64,000 nt of DNA from Deltaproteobacteria bacterium. GTDB lineage: Bacteria; SZUA-79; Acidulodesulfobacterales; Acidulodesulfobacteraceae. Positions 55,066 to 63,018 of the stretch are shown here, piece after piece. Numbering within the stretch: position 1 is the first letter of the stretch; the number at the start of each line of letters is the position of its first letter. The notes beneath the pieces were generated by a model. The model was given only the letters and a program-made list of their open reading frames with translations, was not told the DNA's origin and searched no databases. The stretch lies in assembly GCA_023489335.1 (NCBI GenBank), contig JAMDCP010000018.1, positions 62,001 to 126,000 of the forward strand. The letters are read 5' to 3'. The position numbers and the translations under genes were made by a program.

Positions 55066-55584
55066 TTAATGAACAAGCGGAAATTTTCCAAATACTACTT
55101 TATTCCAATGAAGCAAGTCTATTTTGGGGTTCCAGGAAGACATGCCGAATCTTAATATTTTAACATTGTAACCCATTACCTTTAACAGCGATGCGGCCAT
55201 AGATTCCCACTGTCCGACATAGCAGATGCTAATAATGGTATGATGTTTTGGAAGCATTGCTAAATATTTTGGAGTAAAAAGCACCTGCAGGGGAATATTA
55301 TGGGCGCCTGCAATATGGCCCATTTTCACAAATGCGGCATGCTCCCTCACATCTAAAAGAAAATAGTGTTTCGGATTGTGTTCCACGACGTACTCTTTGT
55401 AAAGCGCCGGCGCCATAATTTGGGGGACGCCCACCACCCCGACTGCGTTCGGTTTTGGACCGACATGATGAGGGTTTAATGCTTCGTAAGCCTTTTGCGC
55501 TAACACTTGATTAAAATTTCCGGCATAAGAGACGGCCACGGATGAAAGCAAGAAAATCACGCTCAAGATAATAATCTTTTTCAT
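55066..55584 (-). CDS. Exported rhodanese-domain protein
   Basis: Single-domain rhodanese of 172 residues with a cleavable signal peptide (about residues 1-21, SVAVSYAG). The fold shows YFLLDVREHAAFVKMGHIAGAHNIP and the active-site loop starting at Cys121 (CYVGQWE), so a persulfide can form. It is the last gene of the minus-strand sulfur-relay cluster and the only member with a signal peptide for export, placing it outside the cytoplasmic membrane. A ribosome-binding site (aaggagt) precedes the ATG. Confidence 0.87.
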   Translation of the reverse strand: MKKIIILSVIFLLSSVAVSYAGNFNQVLAQKAYEALNPHHVGPKPNAVGVVGVPQIMAPALYKEYVVEHNPKHYFLLDVREHAAFVKMGHIAGAHNIPLQVLFTPKYLAMLPKHHTIISICYVGQWESMAASLLKVMGYNVKILRFGMSSWNPKIDLLHWNKVVFGKFPLVH

Positions 55585-55673
55585 AATCTTAACTCCTTTT
55601 TAATCGTGTTACATTAAATTTATTATAATATATAATAATTATATATTATAATTATTATCTTTCAATTTATCAG

Positions 55674-55844
55674 CTACCAGCAGAATATCTTGTCATATTT
55701 AAATACATCCTTTAAGAGGCCGTTGTAATCGATGCCGCCTTCGTAAAGCTTAATAACGCTTGTATCATGGGATTTGGAATGGATACCTACAATTTCGATT
55801 TCTGTTTTCGACGGCTCTCTTTTAAATACATGAAGTATTTTCAT
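55674..55844 (-). CDS. Small protein in the sulfur-relay operon (56 residues)
   Basis: A short but well-placed gene: ATG at 55844 preceded by a ribosome-binding site (agggaga), stop at 55674. The peptide starts MKILHVFKREPSKTEIE and ends KYDKIFCW with a single penultimate-region Cys. It lies 69 bases after the second dsrE-like gene and 89 before the rhodanese gene, same strand. Size and the C-terminal aromatic/Cys end recall TusB/DsrH-type subunits, but the similarity is too weak to name it. Confidence 0.6.
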   Translation of the reverse strand: MKILHVFKREPSKTEIEIVGIHSKSHDTSVIKLYEGGIDYNGLLKDVFKYDKIFCW

Positions 55845-55913
55845 ATTTAATTCTCCCTAACCTTTTACATTTATTGTTTAGCAATGAGAAATATTAAAAC
55901 TTAGAATTAATTT

Positions 55914-56186
55914 TTAATAAGGTATAACTATATCGAATTCAAGCATTTTATTTGCCAATTCCTCGTTTGTCAAATACTCGAAGGGGTTATCCCTGCAATT
56001 CGTAAAAACGGGAAGCTCAAGCATATTTTGAACCATATCGAGATTCTTGGCTATAGCCTTATTATCTTCAAGTTTTCTATCAAGAACATACACCTCGACT
56101 TTATCGTCAAGAAGCGTAAGCCCTCCCGACATCCTAAGCGCTTCAGCCTGTCTGTCGCGGGTAAAAACCGCAATCTTTTTAGTCAT
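55914..56186 (-). CDS. DsrE/TusD-like family protein
   Basis: A 90-residue protein with the DsrE-like alpha/beta fold (KIAVFTRDRQAEALRMSGGL near the N-terminus, VEVYVLDRKL). The start at 56186 follows a strong ribosome-binding site (ggaggt); the ATG 18 bases upstream lies before that site. A cysteine in FTNCRDNPFEYL is a candidate sulfur carrier. It forms a pair with the next upstream gene, with 17 bases between, and may form a heteromer with it. Confidence 0.75.
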   Translation of the reverse strand: MTKKIAVFTRDRQAEALRMSGGLTLLDDKVEVYVLDRKLEDNKAIAKNLDMVQNMLELPVFTNCRDNPFEYLTNEELANKMLEFDIVIPY

Positions 56187-56203
56187 TTTATTTACCTCCT
56201 GCA

Positions 56204-56509
56204 TTAAAAAATCAAAAGCCTGTCTTCCTTAGTTAAAGCATTTATCATGCTTGCATTTTCGTATTGGGAAGCATACAGGAAACCATCAACCTTTTCATGT
56301 ATGCTTCTAATGCTGCATGAATATTCGCAAAGCGAGACATCCGAACCGGCTTCTTTTAATTTGCCGACAAAATCTTTATCGTTTAATAAATTTACCCCGT
56401 CATCCATTATAAAGCATTTTATTTCATAACCTAAATGTTTGGCGCTGCCTATAATATTTTCGACATGGCCTTTATATTTATCCGATGTGATTAAAATTGC
56501 GAGCTTCAT
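56204..56509 (-). CDS. DsrE/DsrF-like family protein
   Basis: A 101-residue DsrE-superfamily protein: LAILITSDKYKGHVENIIGSAKHLG at the start, then KCFIMDDGV and a CEYSCSIRS motif near residue 62. Either Cys62 or Cys66 matches the position where DsrE-like proteins carry persulfide. It is upstream of, and probably works with, the shorter DsrE-like protein. Exact family (DsrE, DsrF, TusC) cannot be decided here. Confidence 0.75.
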   Translation of the reverse strand: MKLAILITSDKYKGHVENIIGSAKHLGYEIKCFIMDDGVNLLNDKDFVGKLKEAGSDVSLCEYSCSIRSIHEKVDGFLYASQYENASMINALTKEDRLLIF

Positions 56510-56595
56510 TTAAAAATCCTCGAATGTTATATTATCTATTTTTCTAATTATAAAATTCCCCGATAAGAAAAGAAAATGTATTCATAAAGGGAATT

Positions 56596-56889
56596 TTAAT
56601 AATGCGGAGACACGCCTCTTTCCGTATCCTTAACCTCTTCCTGACCGGATTTTAGGACATATTCTCTTATCAAAAGAAGAATTGCGCCTATAATCATAAT
56701 TATGCCCCACAGAATAAAACTTTCTTTTATTCCGGCAATGGCTTCATTGGATAACTTTCCTATAATCTTGTCTTTATTTAAAGAAGATAAGAAGAATGAG
56801 GCATATATAGTAAATAATCCGTAGCAAGCTAAAAATGTTATTCCGCACCAATTATGATTTTTTCTTTTTTTCATGTTAACCGCAGCCAT
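56596..56889 (-). CDS. Uncharacterised two-segment membrane protein
   Basis: A 97-residue protein with two hydrophobic segments (about residues 16-36 and 58-78) separated by a short soluble loop, and a charged C-terminal tail. I do not recognise the family. Start at 56889 follows a good ribosome-binding site (aaggaggat). It sits between the YeeE/YedE permease and the DsrE-like genes on the same strand, so a role as permease partner or docking site for sulfur carriers is a reasonable inference. Confidence 0.7.
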   Translation of the reverse strand: MAAVNMKKRKNHNWCGITFLACYGLFTIYASFFLSSLNKDKIIGKLSNEAIAGIKESFILWGIIMIIGAILLLIREYVLKSGQEEVKDTERGVSPHY

Positions 56890-56926
56890 TAAATCCTCCT
56901 TAAGCGCTAATATTTAATATTTTTTA

Positions 56927-58105
56927 TTACCATATCGCCTGCTGAAACTTCAACGCGAGATACATTCCGAGAACAAGCGTCGGTAAAAACAACACGCCTG
57001 CCCATGAAAACATCAAAAACCCGGACCATAGGGTTCCGATATTGCACCCTAATGCTATTCTTGCGCCCACGCCTGTGAGAATGCCGCCGATAAAATTTTG
57101 AAGAAACATTATTTTCCTTTTCGGCACCCTCCATTTGAATTCCCCTCCTAAAATAGCGGTGGCCGTAGCTCCTGCAAATGTGGTTATAACAAGCAAGGTC
57201 ATCGGAATAGCTACGGGGACTATTTGAAACCAGTTTGACGATACTTTCGGTAAAAACGAGGCTTTATAATGTCCGACCGTGGTAAATAAATTTATGAAAG
57301 GAGCTAAAATGTAAGCGTCGAAACTGCCGTAAGGAGTGGTAACCCCCATGTAAGCCGCTTTATGTACGGTAAAATATGAGACTAAAAAGACTATTATTGC
57401 AACGACGGCAAACAATAATCCGCCCAATCTCGGGGAATAAGCCTCTTTAAATTTTAACATATCCCATGTTATGACGGGTTCTTTATAATTCTCGCCGCGT
57501 TCCTTGCTAATCTTTGCAAATCTTCTTTTGGTAAGATATAGCCCCAGGCCAAGAAAAAAAACGCCAAAAATTAAAGCTACGACAAACGGTCCCCAGACGG
57601 CATCCCCAAACCACTGGTGAGGAATATAATCGGAAAGGCCCGGTTTTATAGTAAGCCAGGGTATAGTATGTAAAATCCAATAAAGAAAATTAGTTAATGG
57701 AAAAATAAAAAACGCGAAAAATATCGTTCCTACCAGTATTCCAAATAGTTGCATCCAATTTTGCGTAAATCCTGAACCTGCCCTGAATATCAAGCCGCTC
57801 ATGCATGCGCCGCAAAGTCCTATGCCGAACCCAAACAAAAGGGCGCCGACTAAATCATACCATCCCGAAGGAAATACGCCTTCAACGGCGGCCTGTATCG
57901 GAACGATTCCAAGCGATTCTATAATGCCGAAAGCAAGAATAGAAATTCCAAAAGCCCATAAAATACCTTCCAATATTTTCGTATCTCTTGCCATGAACAT
58001 ATTGTTTGTGGCAAGAACAAAACACATTCTTCCCCTTTCGAGCGCAGCGCCAAAAATTAATCCTGCAATACCTATTATGGTATATTCGAGAAAATAAGGA
58101 TTCAT
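56927..58105 (-). CDS. YeeE/YedE family sulfur-compound permease (TsuA-like)
   Basis: Integral membrane protein of 392 residues with about nine to ten segments. The conserved cysteines of thiosulfate transporter TsuA have counterparts: Cys28 in ERGRMCF, the pair in GLCGACMSG near residue 97, and GCNIGTLWSG near the end. It would import thiosulfate or a related sulfane-sulfur compound. tusA lies directly upstream (71 bases), the typical partner of this family, and DsrE-like proteins follow. Confidence 0.9.
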   Translation of the reverse strand: MNPYFLEYTIIGIAGLIFGAALERGRMCFVLATNNMFMARDTKILEGILWAFGISILAFGIIESLGIVPIQAAVEGVFPSGWYDLVGALLFGFGIGLCGACMSGLIFRAGSGFTQNWMQLFGILVGTIFFAFFIFPLTNFLYWILHTIPWLTIKPGLSDYIPHQWFGDAVWGPFVVALIFGVFFLGLGLYLTKRRFAKISKERGENYKEPVITWDMLKFKEAYSPRLGGLLFAVVAIIVFLVSYFTVHKAAYMGVTTPYGSFDAYILAPFINLFTTVGHYKASFLPKVSSNWFQIVPVAIPMTLLVITTFAGATATAILGGEFKWRVPKRKIMFLQNFIGGILTGVGARIALGCNIGTLWSGFLMFSWAGVLFLPTLVLGMYLALKFQQAIW

Positions 58106-58176
58106 AATATAATGCCCTCCCCCGGCTTAAAATAAAATTATAGTAATATAGTAATAAAGAAAGATTAATGAATTAA

Positions 58177-58437
58177 TTACGATGTTTTTTTAATTTTAAT
58201 GGTAAACTCACCCGGGCCTGTTTTTGTTACACAGTAGGGGTAGTTTAATTTATTGAGCATGGACGGAAATGAATTTTCAACCGCCGCCGCATGGTCGGTA
58301 TAAACCTCTAACACCTGTCCCACTTTCATTTTACTGAGCTTTTTATGAGCCATAGCTTCGGGAATAGGACATGTTTCGCCCAGCACATCTAATGTTTCAT
58401 CGGGTTTTACATCTTCTAAATTTTTTTCTTCGGCCAT
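58177..58437 (-). CDS. TusA-family sulfur carrier protein
   Basis: An 86-residue sulfurtransferase with the family motif ETCPIPEAMAHKKL; Cys23 is the persulfide carrier. The C-terminal strand region (GEFTIKIKK) matches the TusA two-layer sandwich. The first gene of the cluster tusA-yedE-(unknown)-dsrE-dsrE-(small)-rhodanese. It would receive sulfur brought in by the permease and pass it to DsrE-like partners. A ribosome-binding site (aaaggaggt) lies before the ATG. Confidence 0.92.
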   Translation of the reverse strand: MAEEKNLEDVKPDETLDVLGETCPIPEAMAHKKLSKMKVGQVLEVYTDHAAAVENSFPSMLNKLNYPYCVTKTGPGEFTIKIKKTS

Positions 58438-58471
58438 TTCAAACCTCCTTTTATAATTTTATATATTAAGA

Positions 58472-59473
58472 TTAAAAACTTTCCTGCCAGATTGGTCCTT
58501 TATACGGGAAAAATTCCGTTCCCTTTGTTGCGCCCGCAATTTTAGTCACCGTGCCGTCTCCCCAGTTTGCCGTCCAGACATTGCCTTTATTGTCTATTGC
58601 TATGAAGTTAGGATTCATTCCTGTTGCGTAAGTATTTAGAATTTTTCCCGCATGGCTCAACTTGACGACATTATTGGAATATATACAGGATACGAACATA
58701 TTTCCCGAGGTGCTTAACGCAATTCCGTACGGCGCGCCTTTTACATGAAATATCTTTAAAATTTTCCCTGTTTTATCGAATTTTAATACGCTGTCGCTTA
58801 ACCCGTTCGTAACATAAATATTTCCCGCGGGGCCTATCGCGATACCCTCGGGTTTTCTTTGAGCTTTGAATACTTTTTCTATCTTTCCGCTCCTATTTAA
58901 GACGGTAACGGTTCCTTTATTTAAAAAATTTGTAACATAAATATCGCCGTTCCGGCTTAAAGCTATACCGTAAGGGGCAATTCCGGCGTAAAAGACCCCT
59001 AATATCTTAAGGGCGGGGTTTAATTTCGTGACGGTCTTAGAGTGAATCGATGCAACATAAATATTTCCATCCGGACCTATCGCTATTCCGGCAGGAATCA
59101 TTCCAACCTTAACCTTCTTAATGATTTTTCCGGTTCTGCCGAGCTTTACCACATATCCGATGCCTGTCGTAACATAAATATAGCCGTCCTTATTTATTAC
59201 AACCCCGGACGGAGCAAAATCTGCTTTCATATTCCCGATTATCTTTCCGTTTTCGTCAAGTTTGACCACATTTAAAAATCCGCCTATGGCAACATAAATA
59301 TTATCTTTCTTTCCTATGGCAAGCCCGTAAGGCGACCTTCCGGCTTTAAAATTTAATGCGCTTGCATTACGAGCAGTTCCGATATTGATTAAAAATATAA
59401 TTAACAAAAGGAAAAACAGGGAATATTGCGTCTTAATTCTGGCCGTGCCGTAAAAATATTTGAGAGGTTTCAT
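58472..59473 (-). CDS. Exported NHL/SMP-30-type beta-propeller protein
   Basis: A 333-residue secreted protein. The N-terminus has a hydrophobic signal (about residues 16-36, ending ARNASALN). The rest is a run of about six repeats of roughly 40 residues with the pattern G.APYGIAL...GNIYVT....VVKL...GKI, typical of NHL or Vgb-like propellers. The closing segment GNVWTANWGDGTVTKI completes the ring. Enzymatic activity is not evident; the role may be binding or sensing. It lies between the TetR gene and tusA on the same strand. Confidence 0.85.
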   Translation of the reverse strand: MKPLKYFYGTARIKTQYSLFFLLLIIFLINIGTARNASALNFKAGRSPYGLAIGKKDNIYVAIGGFLNVVKLDENGKIIGNMKADFAPSGVVINKDGYIYVTTGIGYVVKLGRTGKIIKKVKVGMIPAGIAIGPDGNIYVASIHSKTVTKLNPALKILGVFYAGIAPYGIALSRNGDIYVTNFLNKGTVTVLNRSGKIEKVFKAQRKPEGIAIGPAGNIYVTNGLSDSVLKFDKTGKILKIFHVKGAPYGIALSTSGNMFVSCIYSNNVVKLSHAGKILNTYATGMNPNFIAIDNKGNVWTANWGDGTVTKIAGATKGTEFFPYKGPIWQESF

Positions 59474-59528
59474 TTATTATCCCTTACATTCGCTGTATAT
59501 CCGGATATATTACTTTACAATAATCTCA

Positions 59529-60113
59529 TTACTGTTCTTTAAATAAAGATTTAACAATGCCGTTTAATAAAGATTCGGTGTATAATCTTATGTCATTATT
59601 TAAAATATTATCCATCCTCAGCTGGATTATCCTGATAACCGGTCCCATTATTAAAGCCGATGCAATGACGATATCCATATCCCTGAAGACCCCGCTTTCA
59701 ATCTTTTCCTTGATAAAATTTTTTATAAATTCAAAAGGTTTTGAAGAGCATATCGGCGGGGCATCGGGCAAAAATTCTTTGTGCTTAACATAGAGAATGA
59801 ATTCCATCAGATGGGGCTCTTTTTCCGACATATCGAATAAGTTATATATAATTGACCTTAATGCCTCTTTGTCATTCGGAGCTTTTTTAATGCCTAATCT
59901 AATTTTATTTAGAATAATTTCCGTCGTCTTATCGTATAAAAACTGTCCTATCTGTTCCTTGGAAGAAAAATAGTAATATATAGCTCCTATGCTTATGCCG
60001 GCGCCTTTCGATATATTTCGAATGCTTACATTTGCATAACCTGCCCTTGCAAATTCCCTTATGCAAAATTCAAATATTTTCTTTTTTGTTATGCTTTCCT
60101 TTACTGAACCCAT
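59529..60113 (-). CDS. TetR/AcrR-family transcriptional regulator
   Basis: A 194-residue one-component regulator. N-terminal HTH: KKKIFEFCIREFARAGYANVSIRNISKGAGISIGAIYYYFSSKEQ (positions about 9-55). The C-terminal domain is helical and ligand-binding, unidentified. Its promoter is bracketed by two identical 10-bp operators, so autoregulation is likely. Whether it also controls the downstream NHL-tusA-yedE cluster on the same strand is open: only 55 bases separate it from the NHL gene. Confidence 0.92.
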   Translation of the reverse strand: MGSVKESITKKKIFEFCIREFARAGYANVSIRNISKGAGISIGAIYYYFSSKEQIGQFLYDKTTEIILNKIRLGIKKAPNDKEALRSIIYNLFDMSEKEPHLMEFILYVKHKEFLPDAPPICSSKPFEFIKNFIKEKIESGVFRDMDIVIASALIMGPVIRIIQLRMDNILNNDIRLYTESLLNGIVKSLFKEQ

Positions 60114-60130
60114 TCCTATTTTTTAAAATG

Positions 60131-60140
60131 AACGCTCGTT
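60131..60140. promoter_or_regulatory. Putative TetR-regulator operator, proximal copy
   Basis: aacgctcgtt, part of an AAATGAACGCTCGTTTT stretch, an AACG-N2-CGTT dyad typical of TetR-family operators. It lies just downstream of the tetR -10 element. An identical copy is 63 bases away. Confidence 0.65.
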
Positions 60141-60153
60141 TTTATTTCTTTGA

Positions 60154-60183
60154 ATTATAAATCATTTAAAAATAATTTGTCAA
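60154..60183 (-). promoter_or_regulatory. tetR promoter between two operators
   Basis: On the minus strand: TTGACA (60183-60178), 18-base spacer, TATAAT (60159-60154); both hexamers are perfect matches. The start codon of tetR is 40 bases further. Confidence 0.75.
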
Positions 60184-60193
60184 TAAAAAAATG

Positions 60194-60203
60194 AACGCTC
60201 GTT
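60194..60203. promoter_or_regulatory. Putative TetR-regulator operator, distal copy
   Basis: Second copy of aacgctcgtt within an AAATGAACGCTCGTTTT context, just upstream of the tetR -35 element and only four bases from the cobO stop codon. The 63-base spacing is six helical turns, so both dimers would sit on the same DNA face. Confidence 0.65.
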
Positions 60204-60206
60204 TTG

Positions 60207-60839
60207 TTATTTTTCTATTCCCGTTCTCGACGGAATGTTTTTAGAATAGTAGTGTTTGATTTCATTCATCTCTGTAACTAAATCAGCTATATCTATAATT
60301 TCTTTGGGGGCATTCCTTCCCGTCAGTATTAATTCTATATCCGGCCTTTTATTTTTTATTAAGTTTATAACTTCCTTTGTTTTTATTATCCCCAAATTTA
60401 AAGCGACATTTATCTCATCTAAAATCAAAATGCTTATATCGTTCTTGCCCGTGGCAATATCTATGGCAAGGGTTAAACCTTCCCTGTTAAGTTCTATATC
60501 TTTTTGCGGAATATTTTTTTTATCGATAAAAAATGGCCTTCCGACTTGATAAATCTTAATGAGGGGGGAGCATTTTTCTATTGCTTTAAACTCGCCCGAA
60601 TACGAACCGCCTTTTAGAAACTGGATTATTACCGATTTTAAACCATGTCCGCTTGCCCTCAAGGCCTGCCCTAATGCAGCCGTTGTTTTTCCTTTGCCGT
60701 TGCCGGTGTAAACTTGAACTAAACCAACCTCAAGAGCTTTTCGGGTAGAAATTTCCTTAAACCAATTATTATAAACCGATAGATTTTTGTTATTGGTTTT
60801 ATGGTCGCCGGTATTGCCTGTATTATCGTTCGGATTCAT
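60207..60839 (-). CDS. cobO: Cob(I)yrinic acid a,c-diamide adenosyltransferase
   Basis: CobA/CobO-type corrinoid adenosyltransferase, 210 residues, with the P-loop GNGKGKTTAALGQALRASGHG near residue 46, IQFLKGG and the Walker B-like ILDEINVAL. It transfers an adenosyl group from ATP to cobalt. About 35 hydrophilic N-terminal residues precede the family core, so the start could be later. It overlaps the upstream transglutaminase gene by 17 bases. Complements cobQ at 15762. Confidence 0.93.
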   Translation of the reverse strand: MNPNDNTGNTGDHKTNNKNLSVYNNWFKEISTRKALEVGLVQVYTGNGKGKTTAALGQALRASGHGLKSVIIQFLKGGSYSGEFKAIEKCSPLIKIYQVGRPFFIDKKNIPQKDIELNREGLTLAIDIATGKNDISILILDEINVALNLGIIKTKEVINLIKNKRPDIELILTGRNAPKEIIDIADLVTEMNEIKHYYSKNIPSRTGIEK

Positions 60840-62739
60840 TAAATATCAATATCTGATCTTTTAAGTTTTTTATCGTCATATTAAACAAATGCTTTGCCTT
60901 TAAATAGTTTTCTCTAGTAATTTGATAGCCGTTGACGCTGAAAAGCGATCTAAATGTAATCCTGTCCTGTTTAACCGTATAACTTGTTTTGAAAGTTCCG
61001 ACCGTGTTTTTGACTTCTATATCCTTAGGAATAAAAATAGGCTTGTAATTTTTTGGAAATTTTAAACTTACGACAGAGTTTTCCGAAAAATTATACCCGA
61101 TCCTTAGAGAATACTTTCTATGATTAAGGGCTGTTAACCGGGATAATGTTGTCCTTGTTCTGAGCGGGAGCCTTATTATAATGATGCCGGCATTTTTTTC
61201 CGCGTAATTTTTGGCGGAAAAGGAAATTTTTTCGATATACGGTTTGGAAAGGCTATTGCCGTTTTCAAAAGAATATCCGGTTAGTTTAGCATTTGGAGTT
61301 ATGTTAAGAATATCTTTTAAAATGCCGTCCCTTTTCTTCCTTTTTGATGTCGATGAATATAAATATCTTTTATACATATTGTAAGCCCCCGTGTAAATAA
61401 GGGTTGTTTTTGCGGCTAAACTTCCGTCGTTTTTGACGGCTGCGTATTCTTTTGTAGATATATTATTTTTTTCGGCGGGGAATACAGGGGTTTTTGCCAC
61501 TATGCCCTTGCCGTTAGCAATTATTAGAACATTTCTGCCCTGATCCATGGGGGGAAGATCGCCAAAGGTTGTTACATTGGATGTTGTATCCGCAAACATA
61601 AATTTACCGTTTTTAATCTTTATTGCCGTTATTTCGTGGTCGAATACGAACGGCGTCGGCATAACGGGATTCATATCCGGAATTTCGGTTGTGGGAATAA
61701 GGACGGGGTATGCTTTAACGCCTATCTGGTTTAACATCGATGCGAACAGGGTTGCATGGTCCTTGCAGTCGCCTAACTTATTTTTAAAAATAGAATTGAC
61801 ATTGCTTGGCTTATACCCATCGATGCCGAATTCATATCCGACATATCTGATTCTTTTTGCCACGAAATTATATATGGCTTTAATCTTTTTTAATTTTCTT
61901 TCTTTAGATTCGGTCAATCTTTTTATAAATTTAGCAAGATTAACACCCGGTTTTATCTGGTCTTTAGTAAGATGCGAATACCATCTTGCCACTTCATCCC
62001 ATGATTTAACCGATGATACCATAACATGTGGAATTATAACGGATTCGCGCGGCCCTAATTCTTCGGGGGATATCTTTTTCCTATTCCGCATCGTCCATAT
62101 AAGCACGGTGTCCTTACTGCCGTTAATTATGCGCGGTTTTTCGTTGAATTTATATTCGGCATATTGATAATGAATGCCTTTTGGTATAATCAACTTGTAA
62201 ACAGATTTTTTTAACGGGGCAAGCCCGCCGAAGTAATCCTCCGTGAAAAAATTATTTTTCATATACGGCTTTATAACCGTGCTTTTGTATTTGTAATCGA
62301 TAATAGAGCCTCTGACGAGTCCGGGGAGCTGGACCGTTTTTAATAATTGATTCGAAAAGATTGGCGCTTCGGGGTTAAACGGAGCTGTAACTATCCTTAA
62401 ACTGCTTAAATTTATATTGATAATATTGCCGTTAGGTTGAATAATCTTAATGAAATATACCTTGAGTTTTTGATTTTTTTTAGAAAAAGGAAAACTCAGC
62501 GTGGAATATTTTTTAATGCCCTTTTCGTTTAATATTTTTATTATTTCATGTTCCGTCAGGATATCTTCAAAATTTCTTGTAATCCTTTCTTTTGTGAAAT
62601 CAAGCAGGGTCTTCGATGAACTATTGGATTTAATGGATTTATTGGATTCAATATTCCTATAGGCAAAAGAATCGTTAATATTTATAAAATTAATTAACAA
62701 TAAAAGAGGAAGCAAACATATTATACCCTTTTTTAACAT
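60823..62739 (-). CDS. Exported DUF3857 / transglutaminase-like protein
   Basis: A 638-residue exported protein with an N-terminal signal (about residues 3-25). Residues about 40-230 form a DUF3857 domain (IKIIQPNGNI; KTVQLPGLVRGSIIDY). A transglutaminase-like core follows with a complete papain-like triad: Cys in LGDCKDHATLFASML, His in FDHEITAIKI and Asp in MFADTTSN. A C-terminal beta-rich domain completes it. Such proteins are envelope-associated and of unknown substrate in Gram-negative bacteria. The 3' end overlaps cobO. Confidence 0.88.
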   Translation of the reverse strand: MLKKGIICLLPLLLLINFININDSFAYRNIESNKSIKSNSSSKTLLDFTKERITRNFEDILTEHEIIKILNEKGIKKYSTLSFPFSKKNQKLKVYFIKIIQPNGNIININLSSLRIVTAPFNPEAPIFSNQLLKTVQLPGLVRGSIIDYKYKSTVIKPYMKNNFFTEDYFGGLAPLKKSVYKLIIPKGIHYQYAEYKFNEKPRIINGSKDTVLIWTMRNRKKISPEELGPRESVIIPHVMVSSVKSWDEVARWYSHLTKDQIKPGVNLAKFIKRLTESKERKLKKIKAIYNFVAKRIRYVGYEFGIDGYKPSNVNSIFKNKLGDCKDHATLFASMLNQIGVKAYPVLIPTTEIPDMNPVMPTPFVFDHEITAIKIKNGKFMFADTTSNVTTFGDLPPMDQGRNVLIIANGKGIVAKTPVFPAEKNNISTKEYAAVKNDGSLAAKTTLIYTGAYNMYKRYLYSSTSKRKKRDGILKDILNITPNAKLTGYSFENGNSLSKPYIEKISFSAKNYAEKNAGIIIIRLPLRTRTTLSRLTALNHRKYSLRIGYNFSENSVVSLKFPKNYKPIFIPKDIEVKNTVGTFKTSYTVKQDRITFRSLFSVNGYQITRENYLKAKHLFNMTIKNLKDQILIFNESER

Positions 62740-62775
62740 AAAATCTCCCGTGATTACTTAATGTTTTACTTACAT

Positions 62776-62862
62776 TGGTGCCGGAAGGGGGAATCGAACC
62801 CCCACAAGATTAATCTTACACGGCCCTGAACCGTGCGCGTCTACCAGTTCCGCCATTCCGGC
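62776..62862 (-). tRNA. tRNA-Leu(CAG)
   Basis: Type II tRNA; body 62779-62862 (84 bases) starts GCCGGAATGGCGG, D-loop GGTAGACGC, anticodon stem CACGG/CCGTG with CAG anticodon, long variable arm, T-arm GGGGGTTCGATTCCCCC. The 3' CCA is encoded (62776-62778). It is a homologue of the tRNA-Leu(CAA) at 51235, sharing T-arm and D-arm. No integrase is next to this copy. Confidence 0.95.
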
Positions 62863-63018
62863 ATAAGCAAAATTGGAAAATATTTCCCTAATGCAGGATT
62901 AAAGGAAAATCTTTTTTAATGAAAAAATAATTACTTAGTGTTATTATAAAACTTATTTATTTAAAACTTTTTGATTTTTTATTTTATCATAATTTAAATA
63001 AAAAACACACTAAAATAT

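Noticed and set aside
61547-62167. Long (206-codon) open frame antisense to the transglutaminase-like gene
   Set aside because: The minus-strand protein has a signal peptide and complete Cys-His-Asp triad; the plus-strand frame has no ribosome-binding site and reads like reverse-complement composition.
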